This document shows positions 31,212 through 41,900 of a stretch of 64,000 nucleotides of DNA, piece by piece. The stretch is from Tahibacter harae. Its GTDB lineage: Bacteria; Pseudomonadota; Gammaproteobacteria; Xanthomonadales; Rhodanobacteraceae. The stretch covers positions 124,001-188,000 of the forward strand of contig NZ_JANFQO010000005.1 in NCBI RefSeq assembly GCF_024437735.1, written 5' to 3'. The notes under the pieces are model-generated. The model worked only from the letters and a program-made list of their open reading frames with translations. It had not been told where the DNA came from and ran no database searches. Position 1 is the stretch's first letter, and each line of letters starts with the position of its first letter. Both the position numbers and the translations under genes were made by a program.

Positions 31212-32678
31212 ATGCAGTTCGACCTCATCGTGATCGGTTCCGGCATCGCCGGCCTGTGCACTGCGCTGGCGGCGGCGCCGCGGCGCGTGGCCGTGCTCAC
31301 ACGGCAGGAACTGGCCGCCGACGGCGCCAGCCGCTGGGCCCAGGGCGGCATCGCCGCGGCGCTGGGCGCGGGCGACAGCGCTGCGGCGCATGCGCGCGAC
31401 ACGATGGTCGCGGGCAATCACCTCAACGATGCCGCCGCGGTGCAGGCGCTGACGGCCGCGGCCGCTGCTGCGGTGCGCTGGCTGGCCGCGCAGGGCGTGG
31501 GCTTCGACAGCGACGAACACGGTTTCCGCCTGGGCCGCGAGGCGGCGCATTCGCAGTCGCGCATCGTCCACGCGCACGGCGACGCCACCGGCGCCGTGGT
31601 GATGCGCGCGCTCGGCGCCGTGGCGCGCGCGGCGGGACATATCCAGATTTTCGAGCAGCACCGCGCCACGCGCCTGCTCAGCCGCGACGGCCGTGTCTAC
31701 GGCGTCGCCGCGCAGGGGCCGCAGGGGCCGGCCGCGTTCACGGCCCAGGCGACCGTGCTGGCCAGCGGCGGCATCGGTGCGCTGTACCGCTACACCACCA
31801 ATCCGGACACCGCCGATGCGTCCGGCCTGGCCCTGGCGCTGCAGGCCGGTGCGGCCGTGTCCGACATGGAATTCGTGCAATTCCATCCGACCGCGCTGCG
31901 CACCCGCGACGGCCGCAGCGGCCAGCTGCCGCTGCTGACCGAAGCCCTGCGCGGCGCGGGCGCAGTGCTGGTCAACAGTGCCGGCCGGCGTTTCCTCTGC
32001 GCCGTCGCGCGCGAGGCCGAGCTGGCGCCGCGCGACGTAGTGGCGCGCGCGGTGTGGCAGGAACTGGAACGCGGCGAAAGCGTGTATCTGGATGCGACCC
32101 GCGCCGTCGGCGAGGATTTCCCGCAGCGCTTTCCCACTGTATTCGCAGCCTGTGCCGCCGAAGGGATAGACCCGCGCCGCCAGCCGATACCGGTGGTTCC
32201 CGCGCAGCACTACCACATGGGCGGCGTGCGCGTGGATGCCGGGGCCGCGACCAGCCTGCCCGGCCTGTACGCCGTCGGCGAAGCGGCCTGCAGCGGCGTG
32301 CACGGCGCCAATCGCCTGGCCAGCAATTCCCTGCTGGAAGGCTTGGTGTTCGGCCGCGCGCTCGGTGCGCGGCTGGCGCAGCTGCCGCGTACGGTATTGC
32401 CGGCCGCGGCGGCGATACCCGATGCGGGCGGCGAAGTCGGCAGCGGAATTGCCGGCGCCGTGCGCGACCTGCTCTGGCGCCATGCCGGCCTGGTGCGCGA
32501 CGCGGCCGGGCTGGCGGCGGCGCAGCGCGAATTGCAGGCGCTGGCGCAGAGCGCCGCGAACCAGGCCGAGCGCGACCGCCTGTGCGTCGCCGCGGAAATC
32601 GTCGCTGCCGCCACGCGCCGCGGCGCCAGCATAGGCGCGCACTATCGCTGCGACGCGGTGCAGGTGCGCGCCGGCTGA
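31212..32678 (+). CDS. nadB: L-aspartate oxidase
   Basis: FAD enzyme oxidising L-aspartate to iminoaspartate, the substrate of NadA. FDLIVIGSGIAGLCTALAAA is the dinucleotide fold, SRWAQGGIAAALGAGDS the family block, QFHPTAL and PAQHYHMGGVRVDAG carry active-site His residues, and GVHGANRLASNSLLEGLVFG the conserved Arg. The 488 residues are slightly short of E. coli (540), mostly at the C-terminus. ATG 31212 follows GGAG. nadC, the next pathway step, is not within the window. Confidence 0.95.
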   Translation: MQFDLIVIGSGIAGLCTALAAAPRRVAVLTRQELAADGASRWAQGGIAAALGAGDSAAAHARDTMVAGNHLNDAAAVQALTAAAAAAVRWLAAQGVGFDSDEHGFRLGREAAHSQSRIVHAHGDATGAVVMRALGAVARAAGHIQIFEQHRATRLLSRDGRVYGVAAQGPQGPAAFTAQATVLASGGIGALYRYTTNPDTADASGLALALQAGAAVSDMEFVQFHPTALRTRDGRSGQLPLLTEALRGAGAVLVNSAGRRFLCAVAREAELAPRDVVARAVWQELERGESVYLDATRAVGEDFPQRFPTVFAACAAEGIDPRRQPIPVVPAQHYHMGGVRVDAGAATSLPGLYAVGEAACSGVHGANRLASNSLLEGLVFGRALGARLAQLPRTVLPAAAAIPDAGGEVGSGIAGAVRDLLWRHAGLVRDAAGLAAAQRELQALAQSAANQAERDRLCVAAEIVAAATRRGASIGAHYRCDAVQVRAG

Positions 32679-32773
32679 ACCGCGCGCAAACCGTCCGCGG
32701 CGGCGGTCAACTGCCGCGCCGCGGCGGCGTTGTGGATCGGGGCCAGCATGGGCTGGCGCAAGGAGCCACGACG

Positions 32774-33088
32774 ATGAAGACGCCCCTGATCCTCACCACC
32801 CTGATCGCCGGCCTGCTGCTGGCCGGCGCCGCCGGCGCCGCGACACCGAATATCGACGCGCGCCAGGCCAACCAGCGCGCCCGCATCAACGAAGGTGTCG
32901 CCAGCGGCGCGCTGACCCGGCGCGAAGCCGCCGGCCTGCGCGCGCAGCAGGCGCATATCCGCCGGGACGAGCGCCGCGCCAAGGCCGACGGCGTGGTCAC
33001 TCGCGCCGAGCGGCGCCAGCTGCAGCGGGAGCTGGATCATTCCAGCCGCAGCATCCGCCACCAGAAGCACGACTTGCAGCAACGCTGA
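32774..33088 (+). CDS. Small periplasmic helical protein (104 aa)
   Basis: Starts at ATG 32774, eight bases after AGGAG. A signal peptide (MKTPLILTTLIAGLLLAGAA, cleavage about AGAAT) is followed by a charged, helical mature part with a repeated pattern: RQANQRARINEGVASGALTR, REAAGLRAQQAHIRRDERRA, DGVVTRAERRQLQRELDHSS. The G-x-L-T-R-x-E-A and G-V-V-T-x-A-E elements look like paired EF-hand-like or helical hairpin repeats. Related small proteins occur across xanthomonads without assigned function. Probably periplasmic. Confidence 0.75.
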   Translation: MKTPLILTTLIAGLLLAGAAGAATPNIDARQANQRARINEGVASGALTRREAAGLRAQQAHIRRDERRAKADGVVTRAERRQLQRELDHSSRSIRHQKHDLQQR

Positions 33089-33233
33089 CGCCCGCAAAAC
33101 GCCCGCGCGCAGGCCGCGCCCGGTCACCGCCGGATGCTAGTCTTGCCGGATTCCCGCGGCGCGCCGCCCATACCGGCGCGCCGCGTCCGTCTGCGCCGCC
33201 GCCGGCGCCGATCCTCCTGCCGCGAGCCTTCCG

Positions 33234-33893
33234 ATGACGACTGCATCCCGTCCCACCCTGGTCATAGGCAACAAGAACTACTCGTCCTGGTCGCTGCGTC
33301 CCTGGCTGCTGCTGCGCCAGCACGGGGTCGAATTCGACGAAGTGCGCCTGCCGCTGGATACGCCGGAGTTCTACGCCACCATCGGCAAGTATTCGCCCAC
33401 CGGCCGCGTGCCGGTGCTGATCGACGGCGAACTGGTGGTATGGGATTCGCTGGCCATACTCGAATACAGCAGCGAGCGCTGGCTGGACGGCGCCGGCTGG
33501 CCGCAGCAGCGCGCCGCGCGCGCGCTGGCGCGGGCGGTCAGTGCGGAAATGCATTCGGGCTTCCAGAACCTGCGTACGCAATGCCCCATGGACTGCGTGC
33601 GGCGCAGCACCGATCCGGTCAGCGCCGAAGTGCAGCGCGACATCGAGCGCATCGGCGTGCTCTGGCGCGACTGCCGCGCACGCCACGGCGCCGGCGGCCC
33701 CTTCCTGTTCGGCGGCTTCAGCATCGCCGATGCGATGTACGCGCCGGTCGCCCTGCGCATCATCAGCTACGGCATCGAGGTCGGCCCGGTGGAGCGCGGC
33801 TACATCGACGCGCTGCTGGCGCTGCCGGCCCTGCGCGAATGGCTGTCCGACGCCGACGCCGAGCAGCGCGCGGCCAAGCGCGACAGCCGGTGA
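33234..33893 (+). CDS. Glutathione S-transferase family protein (219 aa)
   Basis: A thioredoxin-like N-terminal domain, VIGNKNYSSWSLRPWLLLRQ, with the catalytic-type serine in NYSSWS, then GRVPVLIDGELVVWDSLAIL (the cis-Pro and glutathione gamma-Glu site). A helical C-terminal domain includes FLFGGFSIADAMYAPVALR. The length is normal. It resembles the YfcF/YncG-like or maleylacetoacetate-type branch but the substrate is unknown. Its stop overlaps the GTG start of the EamA transporter (GTGA), indicating an operon. Confidence 0.9.
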   Translation: MTTASRPTLVIGNKNYSSWSLRPWLLLRQHGVEFDEVRLPLDTPEFYATIGKYSPTGRVPVLIDGELVVWDSLAILEYSSERWLDGAGWPQQRAARALARAVSAEMHSGFQNLRTQCPMDCVRRSTDPVSAEVQRDIERIGVLWRDCRARHGAGGPFLFGGFSIADAMYAPVALRIISYGIEVGPVERGYIDALLALPALREWLSDADAEQRAAKRDSR

Positions 33894-34795
33894 CGCCGCC
33901 GCCGCGGACGGCGGTCTGGGCCATGGCCGCCGGCGCCCTGGTGATCTCCACCACCAGCATCTTCGTCAAATGGGCCCATGTGGCACCGACCGTGTCGGCC
34001 TTTTACCGCATGGGCTTCGGCGGTGCGCTGCTGTTTCTGCTGCTGCTGGTGCAACGGCGCTGGCAGGGCGTGAACCGGCGCGACCTGCTGTGGATGCTGT
34101 TCCCGGCCGCGGCCTTCGCCGTCGACCTGGTGCTGTGGCATCGCAGTATCCGCGACGTGGGGCCGGGGCTGGCCACGCTGCTGGGTAATTTCCAGGTCTT
34201 CGTGATGGCCCTGGCCGGGGTCTGGTTCTATCGCGAACGTCTGGGCTGGCGTTTCGCTGCGGGCCTGGTCCTGGCCTTCGCCGGCCTGTGGCTGCTGGTC
34301 GGGCGCAACTGGACCGGCGTGGACGCGCAATACCGTGCCGGCGTGTGGTTCGGCATCCTCACCGGCGTGGCCTATGCGGCCTACATGCTGAGCTTCCGCC
34401 ACGCGCAGAAGGAAAAGCTGCAGCGCTCGCCGGCGCAGCTGCTGTGCCTGAATTCGCTGCTCTGCGCCGGCCTGCTGGCCCTGGTGGTGCTGGCCGAAGG
34501 CGACAGTTTCCGCATCCCGGATACCCAGTCCCTGGCCGCCCTGCTGGGCCTGGCCCTGTTCGGGCAGGTGCTGGGCTGGCTGTTGATCGCCTACGCCATG
34601 CCGCAGCTGCCGGCCTCGCTGGTCGGCCTGTTGCTGCTGCTGCAGCCCGGGCTTTCCTTCGTGCTGGATGTGATCCTGTTCGGCCGGCCCACGGTCGCGG
34701 CGGACTGGATAGGGTTGCTGGTGTCCCTGGCCGGCATCTTCCTGGCCGGTGCCCTGCCGTCGCGCAAGCCGGCGGCGCAAGAGGCTGTCAGCTGA
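33890..34795 (+). CDS. EamA-family (DMT superfamily) transporter (301 aa)
   Basis: Ten predicted membrane helices in two EamA repeats: [20 protein letters not shown] and [10 protein letters not shown]-like first helices, [20 protein letters not shown] at the end of repeat one, and [20 protein letters not shown] near the end of repeat two. GTG 33890, overlapping the GST stop, is the start that gives a complete first helix; the longer frame from 33134 runs antiparallel to the GST gene's coding sense and is rejected. Substrate unknown; an inner-membrane exporter or importer of small metabolites. Confidence 0.88.
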   Translation: MTPPPRTAVWAMAAGALVISTTSIFVKWAHVAPTVSAFYRMGFGGALLFLLLLVQRRWQGVNRRDLLWMLFPAAAFAVDLVLWHRSIRDVGPGLATLLGNFQVFVMALAGVWFYRERLGWRFAAGLVLAFAGLWLLVGRNWTGVDAQYRAGVWFGILTGVAYAAYMLSFRHAQKEKLQRSPAQLLCLNSLLCAGLLALVVLAEGDSFRIPDTQSLAALLGLALFGQVLGWLLIAYAMPQLPASLVGLLLLLQPGLSFVLDVILFGRPTVAADWIGLLVSLAGIFLAGALPSRKPAAQEAVS

Positions 34796-34889
34796 AGCGC
34801 GCTGCGCCGGTCTGCTGCGGCGGCCGGCGGCTTGCGCGTTGCCGGCGCCATCCCCATCTGCTGCTGCACCGAACTCCAGGAGAACCGCA

Positions 34890-35546
34890 ATGCTAGGCAT
34901 AGGCGCCTTCAAACAACGCATGGTGGAGCCCGCTGCGGCGCTGCCCGGCCGCAGCCTGCCCATGCCGGTGCCGGAAAAGCACTACGTCAACGGCCGGCTG
35001 CTGCAGGGCGAGTTCCCCGGTGCGCGGCGCATCCTGTTCGGCATGGGCTGCTTCTGGGGTGCAGAAAGGAAATTCTGGACAATTCCCGGCGTGCTGGTCA
35101 CGGCCGTGGGCTATGCCGGCGGCTACACGCCCAATCCCACCTACGAGGAAGTCTGTTCCGGCCAGACCGGCCATACCGAAGCCGTGCTGGTGGTCTATGA
35201 CCCGGACCAGGTCCCGCTGCAGGCCCTGCTCAAGGTGTTCTGGGAAAACCACGATCCGACCCAGGGCATGCGTCAGGGCAACGACCGCGGTACCCAGTAC
35301 CGTTCCGCCATCTATGCCGAGGACGCCGGCCAGCTGGCCGCGGCACAGCAGTCGCGCGACGCCTTCCAGCAGGCCCTGGCCGCGGCCGGCCATGCGGGGC
35401 AGATCACCACCGAGATCGCGCAGGGCCCGACGTTCTATTACGCCGAGGGCTACCATCAGCAATACCTGGCCAAGAATCCCAACGGCTACTGCGGCCTGGG
35501 CGGCACCGGCGTGAGCTGTCCGCTGGGCACCGGAGCTACGGCCTGA
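34890..35546 (+). CDS. msrA: Peptide-methionine (S)-S-oxide reductase
   Basis: Repairs oxidised methionine using a catalytic cysteine. [15 protein letters not shown] (Cys54) is the active site, [20 protein letters not shown] and [13 protein letters not shown] are family blocks, and [12 protein letters not shown] completes the substrate pocket. The resolving-cysteine region [14 protein letters not shown] is at the C-terminus. The 218 residues are close to E. coli MsrA (212). ATG 34890 follows AGGAGA. It complements the peroxide-defence genes further along the window. Confidence 0.96.
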   Translation: MLGIGAFKQRMVEPAAALPGRSLPMPVPEKHYVNGRLLQGEFPGARRILFGMGCFWGAERKFWTIPGVLVTAVGYAGGYTPNPTYEEVCSGQTGHTEAVLVVYDPDQVPLQALLKVFWENHDPTQGMRQGNDRGTQYRSAIYAEDAGQLAAAQQSRDAFQQALAAAGHAGQITTEIAQGPTFYYAEGYHQQYLAKNPNGYCGLGGTGVSCPLGTGATA

Positions 35547-35908
35547 AAACGGGCGTGCTGAAAACTGGCCTGACTACTTCAGGCTGAGCGGACGCGCGCA
35601 GGCGGCGCCCGCGTGCCCTGCGCGAAAGCCCGCTGCCGCGCGGCGGGTCTCCGCGCCATCCGTCCCCGGGCCTGGCCGGCCGGCTTTTGCCGTGACCTGC
35701 AGCAGCAGACATCGCCGCTCCGCCCGCGCCTTGCCTCGATTCGGACACAAAACGACGCGCTAATAGCGGATCAGGCGCGGTTGCGGCTTGCCTGATTCGA
35801 CGGAAGCGGGAACCATTGCGCGACTCGGGCGCATCAGAAGATGCCGTGCCGGGCGTGTTTGGACCGCACCGCGGCCGTTGCCGCCGTGTCTCATGACTGG
35901 GGAATCAC
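35547..35908. other. Gene-free stretch before the alpha-2-macroglobulin gene
   Basis: 362 bases. Short frames on both strands are Arg/Ala-rich and unsupported. GC drops somewhat near 35740-35830 (GACACAAAACGACGCGC, then AATAGCGGATCAGG), a likely promoter region for the large downstream gene, but no convincing hexamer pair was identified. Confidence 0.5.
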
Positions 35909-38900
35909 ATGGATCTGCTTCGCGCTCTGGCGCGCCTGCCGCTGCTGCTGATCGGCGGGCTGTGGCGGCTGCTGGCATTTGTGTTGCGCATGGTCGGACT
36001 GCTGCTGGCCGTCATATTCGGCCGCCTGTCCTGGCAGGCGCCGGGCTGGATGCTCGCAGGTGAACGCGCCGGCCTGGCCGGCTGGAACGTGGTCCGGCGC
36101 AATCCCGGCCGCAGCGCCACCGTCCTGGGCAGCCTGGCCGTACTCATCGGCGCCGGCTGGTTCGGCTACGCGGCCTGGCGCGACCGCCCGCGGCCGCCCG
36201 AACCTGTCGCGGCGACCCTGCAGCTCAGCGCGCCGGCGCTGACCGACTATGAATCCGACCCGGTCACCATCCATACCCTGGATCTGAATTTCAGCCAGTC
36301 GGTCGCGCCGCTGGCCCTGGTCGGCAAGGAAGTCACCGCCGGCATCGAACTCAAGCCGGCCGTCGCCGGCAGCTGGAGCTGGGTCAGCGACCGCCTGCTG
36401 CGCTTCACGCCCAAGGAAGACTGGCCGGTGGGGCAGGACTACGCCGGCCGTTTCGACAAGGCCGTGCTGTTCGCGCCGCAGGTGCGCATCAAGGACGAAG
36501 GCTTTGAGTTCGCCACCGCGCCGTTCACAGTGACCCTGGTCAGCAGCGAGTTCTACCAGGACCCGCAGGATCCGGCCCTGAAAAAGAGCATCGCCAACCT
36601 GCGCTTCAGCCATCCGGTGGACAGCGCCGCGTTCGAGAAGCGCATCGCCCTGGCCCTGCTCGATCCCAAGGGCCGCAAGGAAACGCAGAAGTTCGTCGTC
36701 AACTACGACAAGCTCAAGCTCAACGCCTGGGTGCATTCGGCGCCGCTGGCCGGCCTGCCCAAGGATTCGACCACGCTGGAATACGCCATCGGCAAGGGCG
36801 TGACCGCCGCCCGCGGCGGCAGCGGCAGCGCCGACGAAGTGACCGCCAGCGTGAACGTGCCCGGCATGTACAGCCTGGCCGTCAGCGGCGTGGAGCCGAC
36901 CCTGGTCGACAACAGCCAGTTCGAGCCGGAACAGGTGATGCTGCTGAACCTGTCCCACGCCGTCGGCGAGAAAGACATCAACGGCGCGACCAAGGCCTGG
37001 CTGCTGCCGCTGCACAATCCCTTCGCTGCGGCCGAGCAGCGCGACGAAGTGTGGAACTGGGCGGCCAGCGAGATCGACGAGCGCGTGCTCAAGGCGGCCG
37101 AGCCGCTGAACCTGCAGCCGGTGGCGGCGGAGCTGGATTATTCCGAACTGCAGAGCTTCAAGTACCGCGCCGATCCCGGCCGCTACATCTACGTGCGCGT
37201 CAACAAGGGCCTGCGTTCCTTCGGCGGCTACGCCCTGCGCGAGAACAGCAACAATGTGGTGCAGGTGCCGGACTATCCGCGCATCCTGCGCTTCATGGCC
37301 GACGGCGCGCTGCTGTCGCTGTCGGGCGAGAAGCGCATCGCCGTGGTCTCGCGCAACGTGCCCGGCATGAAGCTGGAGATCGCGCGCGTGCTGCCCGACC
37401 AGCTGCAGCACCTGGTCACCTTCAACAACGGTACCTTCGCCGCGCCGGAACTGGGCGCGATGTCAGCGGACAAGATCACCGAACGCTTCGAGCAGAAGAT
37501 CGCCTTCCAGGCGGACGACCCGACCAAGGCACATTACGAGGGCGTGGACCTGGCCCAGTACCTGGACAGCGGCAAGCGCGGTGTATTCCTGCTCAAGCTG
37601 CGCGACTACGACCCGTCCAGCGAACCCGCGCCCAAGGCCGAAGGCGAGGAAGAACTCAGTGCGCCGGAGGAATCCTCCGGCGGCGAAGGCGAATATTCCG
37701 AGTACGAAGGGGAAGGCGAGGGCGAAGGCGAGAGCGGGGAATACTCCGAACTCAGCGACGCGCGCTTCATCGTCGTCACCGACCTGGGCCTGGTGGTGAA
37801 GAAATCGCTGGACGGCAGCCTGAACGTCTATGTCCAGTCCATCGCCGCCGGCACGCCGGTGGACGGCGCCAGCATCGAGATCCTGGGACGCAACGGCCAG
37901 AGCCTGATGCGCGAATCCAGCGACGCCGACGGCCACGCCCGCTTCGCCTCGGTCGATGCCTTCACCCGCGAGAAGACGCCGGCCCTGTTCGTGGTACGCA
38001 AGGGCGAGGACCTTTCCTTCCTGCCCGTGGGCACCTACGACCGCCGCCTGGATCTGTCGCGCTTCGACGTGGGCGGCATCAAGAATGCGCGCAGCGCCGG
38101 CCAGCTCAGCGCCTATCTGTTCTCCGACCGCGGCCTGTACCGGCCCGGCGACACCTTCCACGTGGGCATGATCGTGCGCGCGGCGGACTGGACGCGGGAT
38201 CTCTCCGGCGTGCCGCTGGAAGCGGAAATCCTCGATGCGCGCGGCCTCAGCGTGGAGCGGCGCAAGCTGCGCCTGGGCGAGGTCGGCTTCGAGGAACTGG
38301 CTTTCACCACCCAGGAAACCTCGCCCACCGGCACCTGGACGGTGAACCTGTCCCTGGTCAAGGACAAGGACCAGACCCAGCTGATCGGTTCCACTACCGT
38401 ACAAGTGAAGGAATTCCTGCCCGATCGCATGAAGGCGACGGTGCATCTGTCGCAGGAAGTGGTCGAAGGCTGGATCAAGCCGGAAAACCTCAGTGCCCGG
38501 GTCAGCCTGCAGAACCTGTTCGGCACGCCGGCGCAGAACCGCCGCGTCGAGGCCACGCTGACCCTGTCGCCGTCGCTGCCGGTATTCCGCAGCTGGCCCG
38601 AGCATGTGTTCCACGATCCGCAGAAGGCGAAGGAAGGCTATAGCGAGCCGCTGGGCGAGCTGAGCACCGACGAGAACGGCATCGCCGAATTCCCGCTGGA
38701 CCTGGCCAAGTACGGCACGGCCAGCTACCGCCTGCACCTGCTGGCCAAGGGCTACGAGGCCGAAGGCGGCCGCAGTGTATCGGCCGAGACGGTGAGCCTG
38801 GTCTCGTCGCTGGACTACCTGGTCGGCGTCAAGGTGATCGACAACCTCGACTACGTCACCCGCGGCGCCGAGCGCCGCATCAACCTGGTCGCCATCGACA

Positions 38901-41900
38901 ACCAGGCCAGGCGCCGCGCGGCCGAAGGCCTCAAGGCGGTGCTGGTGGAGCGGCGCTATGTCTCCGTGCTGACCAAGCAGGATTCCGGCGTCTACAAATA
39001 CCAGTCGCGCATGAAGGAAATCCCGATCAAGGAAGAGGCGCTGAACCTGCCGGCCGCCGGCATGGATTTCCGCCTCGCCACCGAGCAGCCGGGCGACTAT
39101 GCCCTGCTGATCCGCAACGAAAAGGGCGAGACCTTGAACCAAGTCAGCTACTCCGTCGCCGGCGAAGCCAACCTGGCGCGTTCGCTGGAGCGCAATGCGG
39201 AGCTGCAGCTGACCCTGTCGAAGAAGGACTATGCGCCGGGCGAGGAAGTGGAGATCGCCGTGCGCGCGCCGTACGCCGGTTCGGGCCTGATAACGATTGA
39301 ACGCGACAAGGTCTACGCCCATGCCTGGTTCAAGGCGGCGACCACGGGTTCCGTGCAGCACATCCGCGTGCCGGCGGATTTCGAAGGCAATGGCTACGTC
39401 AACGTGCAGTACGTGCGCGATCCGTCCTCGGCGGAAATCTTCATGAGTCCGCTGAGCTACGGCGTGGTGCCGTTCTCGGTCAACCGCGCCGCGCGGCGCA
39501 ATGCGCTGGCGGTGAACACGCCGGCGCTGATCAAGCCCGGCGACAAGCTGAGCATGAAGGTCAGCAGCGGCGGCCGTGCGCGCGTGGCCGTGTTCGCGGT
39601 GGACGAAGGCATCCTGCAGGTCGCGCGCTACAAGCTGGGCGATCCGCTGGATCATTTCTTCCAGAAGCGCATGCTGGAAGTTTCCACCAGCCAGATCCTG
39701 GACCTGATCCTGCCCGAGTTCGCCCGCCTCACCGGCATGGCCGCGCCCGGCGGCGACGCCGACGGCCTGCTCGGCAAGCACCTCAATCCGTTCAAGAAGA
39801 AACGCAAGCCGCCGGTGGCCTGGTGGTCGGGCATCGTCGATGTGGACGGCGAACGCGAGCTGAGCTGGACCGTGCCGGACGATTTCAACGGCAAGCTGCG
39901 CGTCATGGCGATTTCGGTCTCGTCCGACCGCATCGGCCGCTTCGAGGGTTCCACCACGGTGCGCGGCGATTTCGTGCTGTCGCCGAATGTGCCGGCCATG
40001 GTTGCGCCGGGCGACGAATTTGAAGTCAGCGTCGGCGTGGCCAACAACCTGACCGGCCTCAATGGCAAGGAATCGACCATCGCGCTGAAGCTGGAACCCA
40101 GCGCCCAGGTCGAAGCCGTTGACGGCGCAGTGCAGGAACTCAAGCTCGGCGAAATGCGCGAAGGCGTGGCCCTGTTCCGCCTGCGCGCCAAGGGCGAGCC
40201 CGGCGCCGCCACGCTGAAATTCAGCGCCAGCAGCGGCGACAAGTCGGCGCGCCAGTCGGTGGATCTGTCGGTGCGTCCGGCGGCGCCGTATCGCACCGAG
40301 GTCGCCGTGGGCAGCCTGGGTGCCGGCGCCAACGCGGAAGTGAAACCGCTGCGCGGCATGTTCGAGGCGCATGCGGAGCGCGAGGCGAATGCGTCCTACG
40401 TGCCGCTGGTGCTGGGCCGCGGCCTGTCGGCCTATCTGTCCAGCTTCCAGCACCGCTGCACCGAGCAGCTGCTGAGCCAGGCCGTGCCGGCGCTGGTGTT
40501 CGACAGCCGGCCGGAATTCGGCAAGCTGATGCGCGGCAACGAACACACCACCACCGCCGAGGCCTTCCGCCAGCTGCTGGCGGTGCTGCGCTCGCGCCAG
40601 AACGACCAGGGCGGCTTCGGTCTGTGGGTCGCGACGGCGGAATCGCAGCGCTTCGTTTCGGCCTACGCCGTGCTGTACCTGCTCGAAGCGCGCGAGCATG
40701 GCTGGGATGTGCCGCGCGATCTGCTGGACAAGGCCAACGGCTATCTCAACCAGCTGGCCGCCGATGAAAGCGACGGCAGCCTGTACGGCCTGCGCGAGCG
40801 TGCGTTCGCGATCTACCTGCTGACCCGCCAGGGCGTGGTCACGACCAATGCCCTGGCCTCGCTGCGCCAGCGTCTGCAGGACCGCCACGCCGATGTGTGG
40901 GAGAAGGACATCGCCGCGGCCTATGTCGCCGCCAGCCTGCAGCTGCTCAAGGAAGAACGCGAGGCGCTGAAGCTGATCGTCGGTCCGGAACGCCTGCTCA
41001 CGCGCACCGCCGAGGAAACCGGCTGGCAGTACGCGCGCTACCACGATCCGCTGATCCGCGACGCGGTCACGCTGTACCTGCTGGCCAAACACTTCCCGGA
41101 ACGCGCCAAGGCCTTGCCGCCGAGCGGCCTGCAGAACATCGTCAAGTCGCTGCAGAACGGCCGCTACAACACCTTGTCCTCGGCCATGACCATCCTCGGC
41201 CTGGATGCCTATGCGCGCCAGATCGGCGAGCTGGCCAAAGGCAAGCTCGGCCTGGCCGAAGTGGACAGGGCCGGTGCGGCCAAGCCCATAGGCAAGGACG
41301 ACGGCCTGGTGCTGCATGCCGAATTCAGCGCCGCGGCCAGCGCGCTGCGCGTGTCCAACCAGGCCGAACTCAACGCCTGGTACAGCGTCAACCAGACCGG
41401 CTTCGACCGCGAGCCGCCGGCGCAGGAACGCAAGGAAGGCCTGGAGGTGATCCGCGAGTTCACCAATGCCGACGGCAAGGCTGTCAGCGAAGTCGAGCTG
41501 GGCGAGGAAATCCTGGTGCGCCTGAAGATCCGCTCCACCCGCGCCGACGGCGTGGGCGATGCGGCCATCGTCGACCTGCTGCCCGGCGGATTCGAGGTGG
41601 TACAGGAGATTCCGGCCGCGCCGGCGCCGGAAGACGGCGAAAGCGGCGAATCCACCGACACCGCCGCGGCGCGCCCGACCGTAGGCCTGGCCAGCTCGAC
41701 CTGGATGCCGGACTACGCCGACGTGCGCGACGACCGCGTCGTGATCTACGGCCAGGCCACCACGGATGTGCGGGAGTTCGTCTACCGCATCAAGGCGACC
41801 AACGTGGGCAGCTTCGTGGTGCCGCCGGCTTACGGCGAATCCATGTACGACCGCACCGTGCAGGCGCAGTCGCTGGGCGGCCGCATCACGGTGGTCAAGC

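Noticed and set aside
37463-41317. 1284-residue open frame on the minus strand within the alpha-2-macroglobulin gene
   Set aside because: It is the antisense shadow of a GC-rich gene: full of His/Gln/Arg/Ala runs, no domain, no ribosome binding site, and the plus-strand gene is certain.
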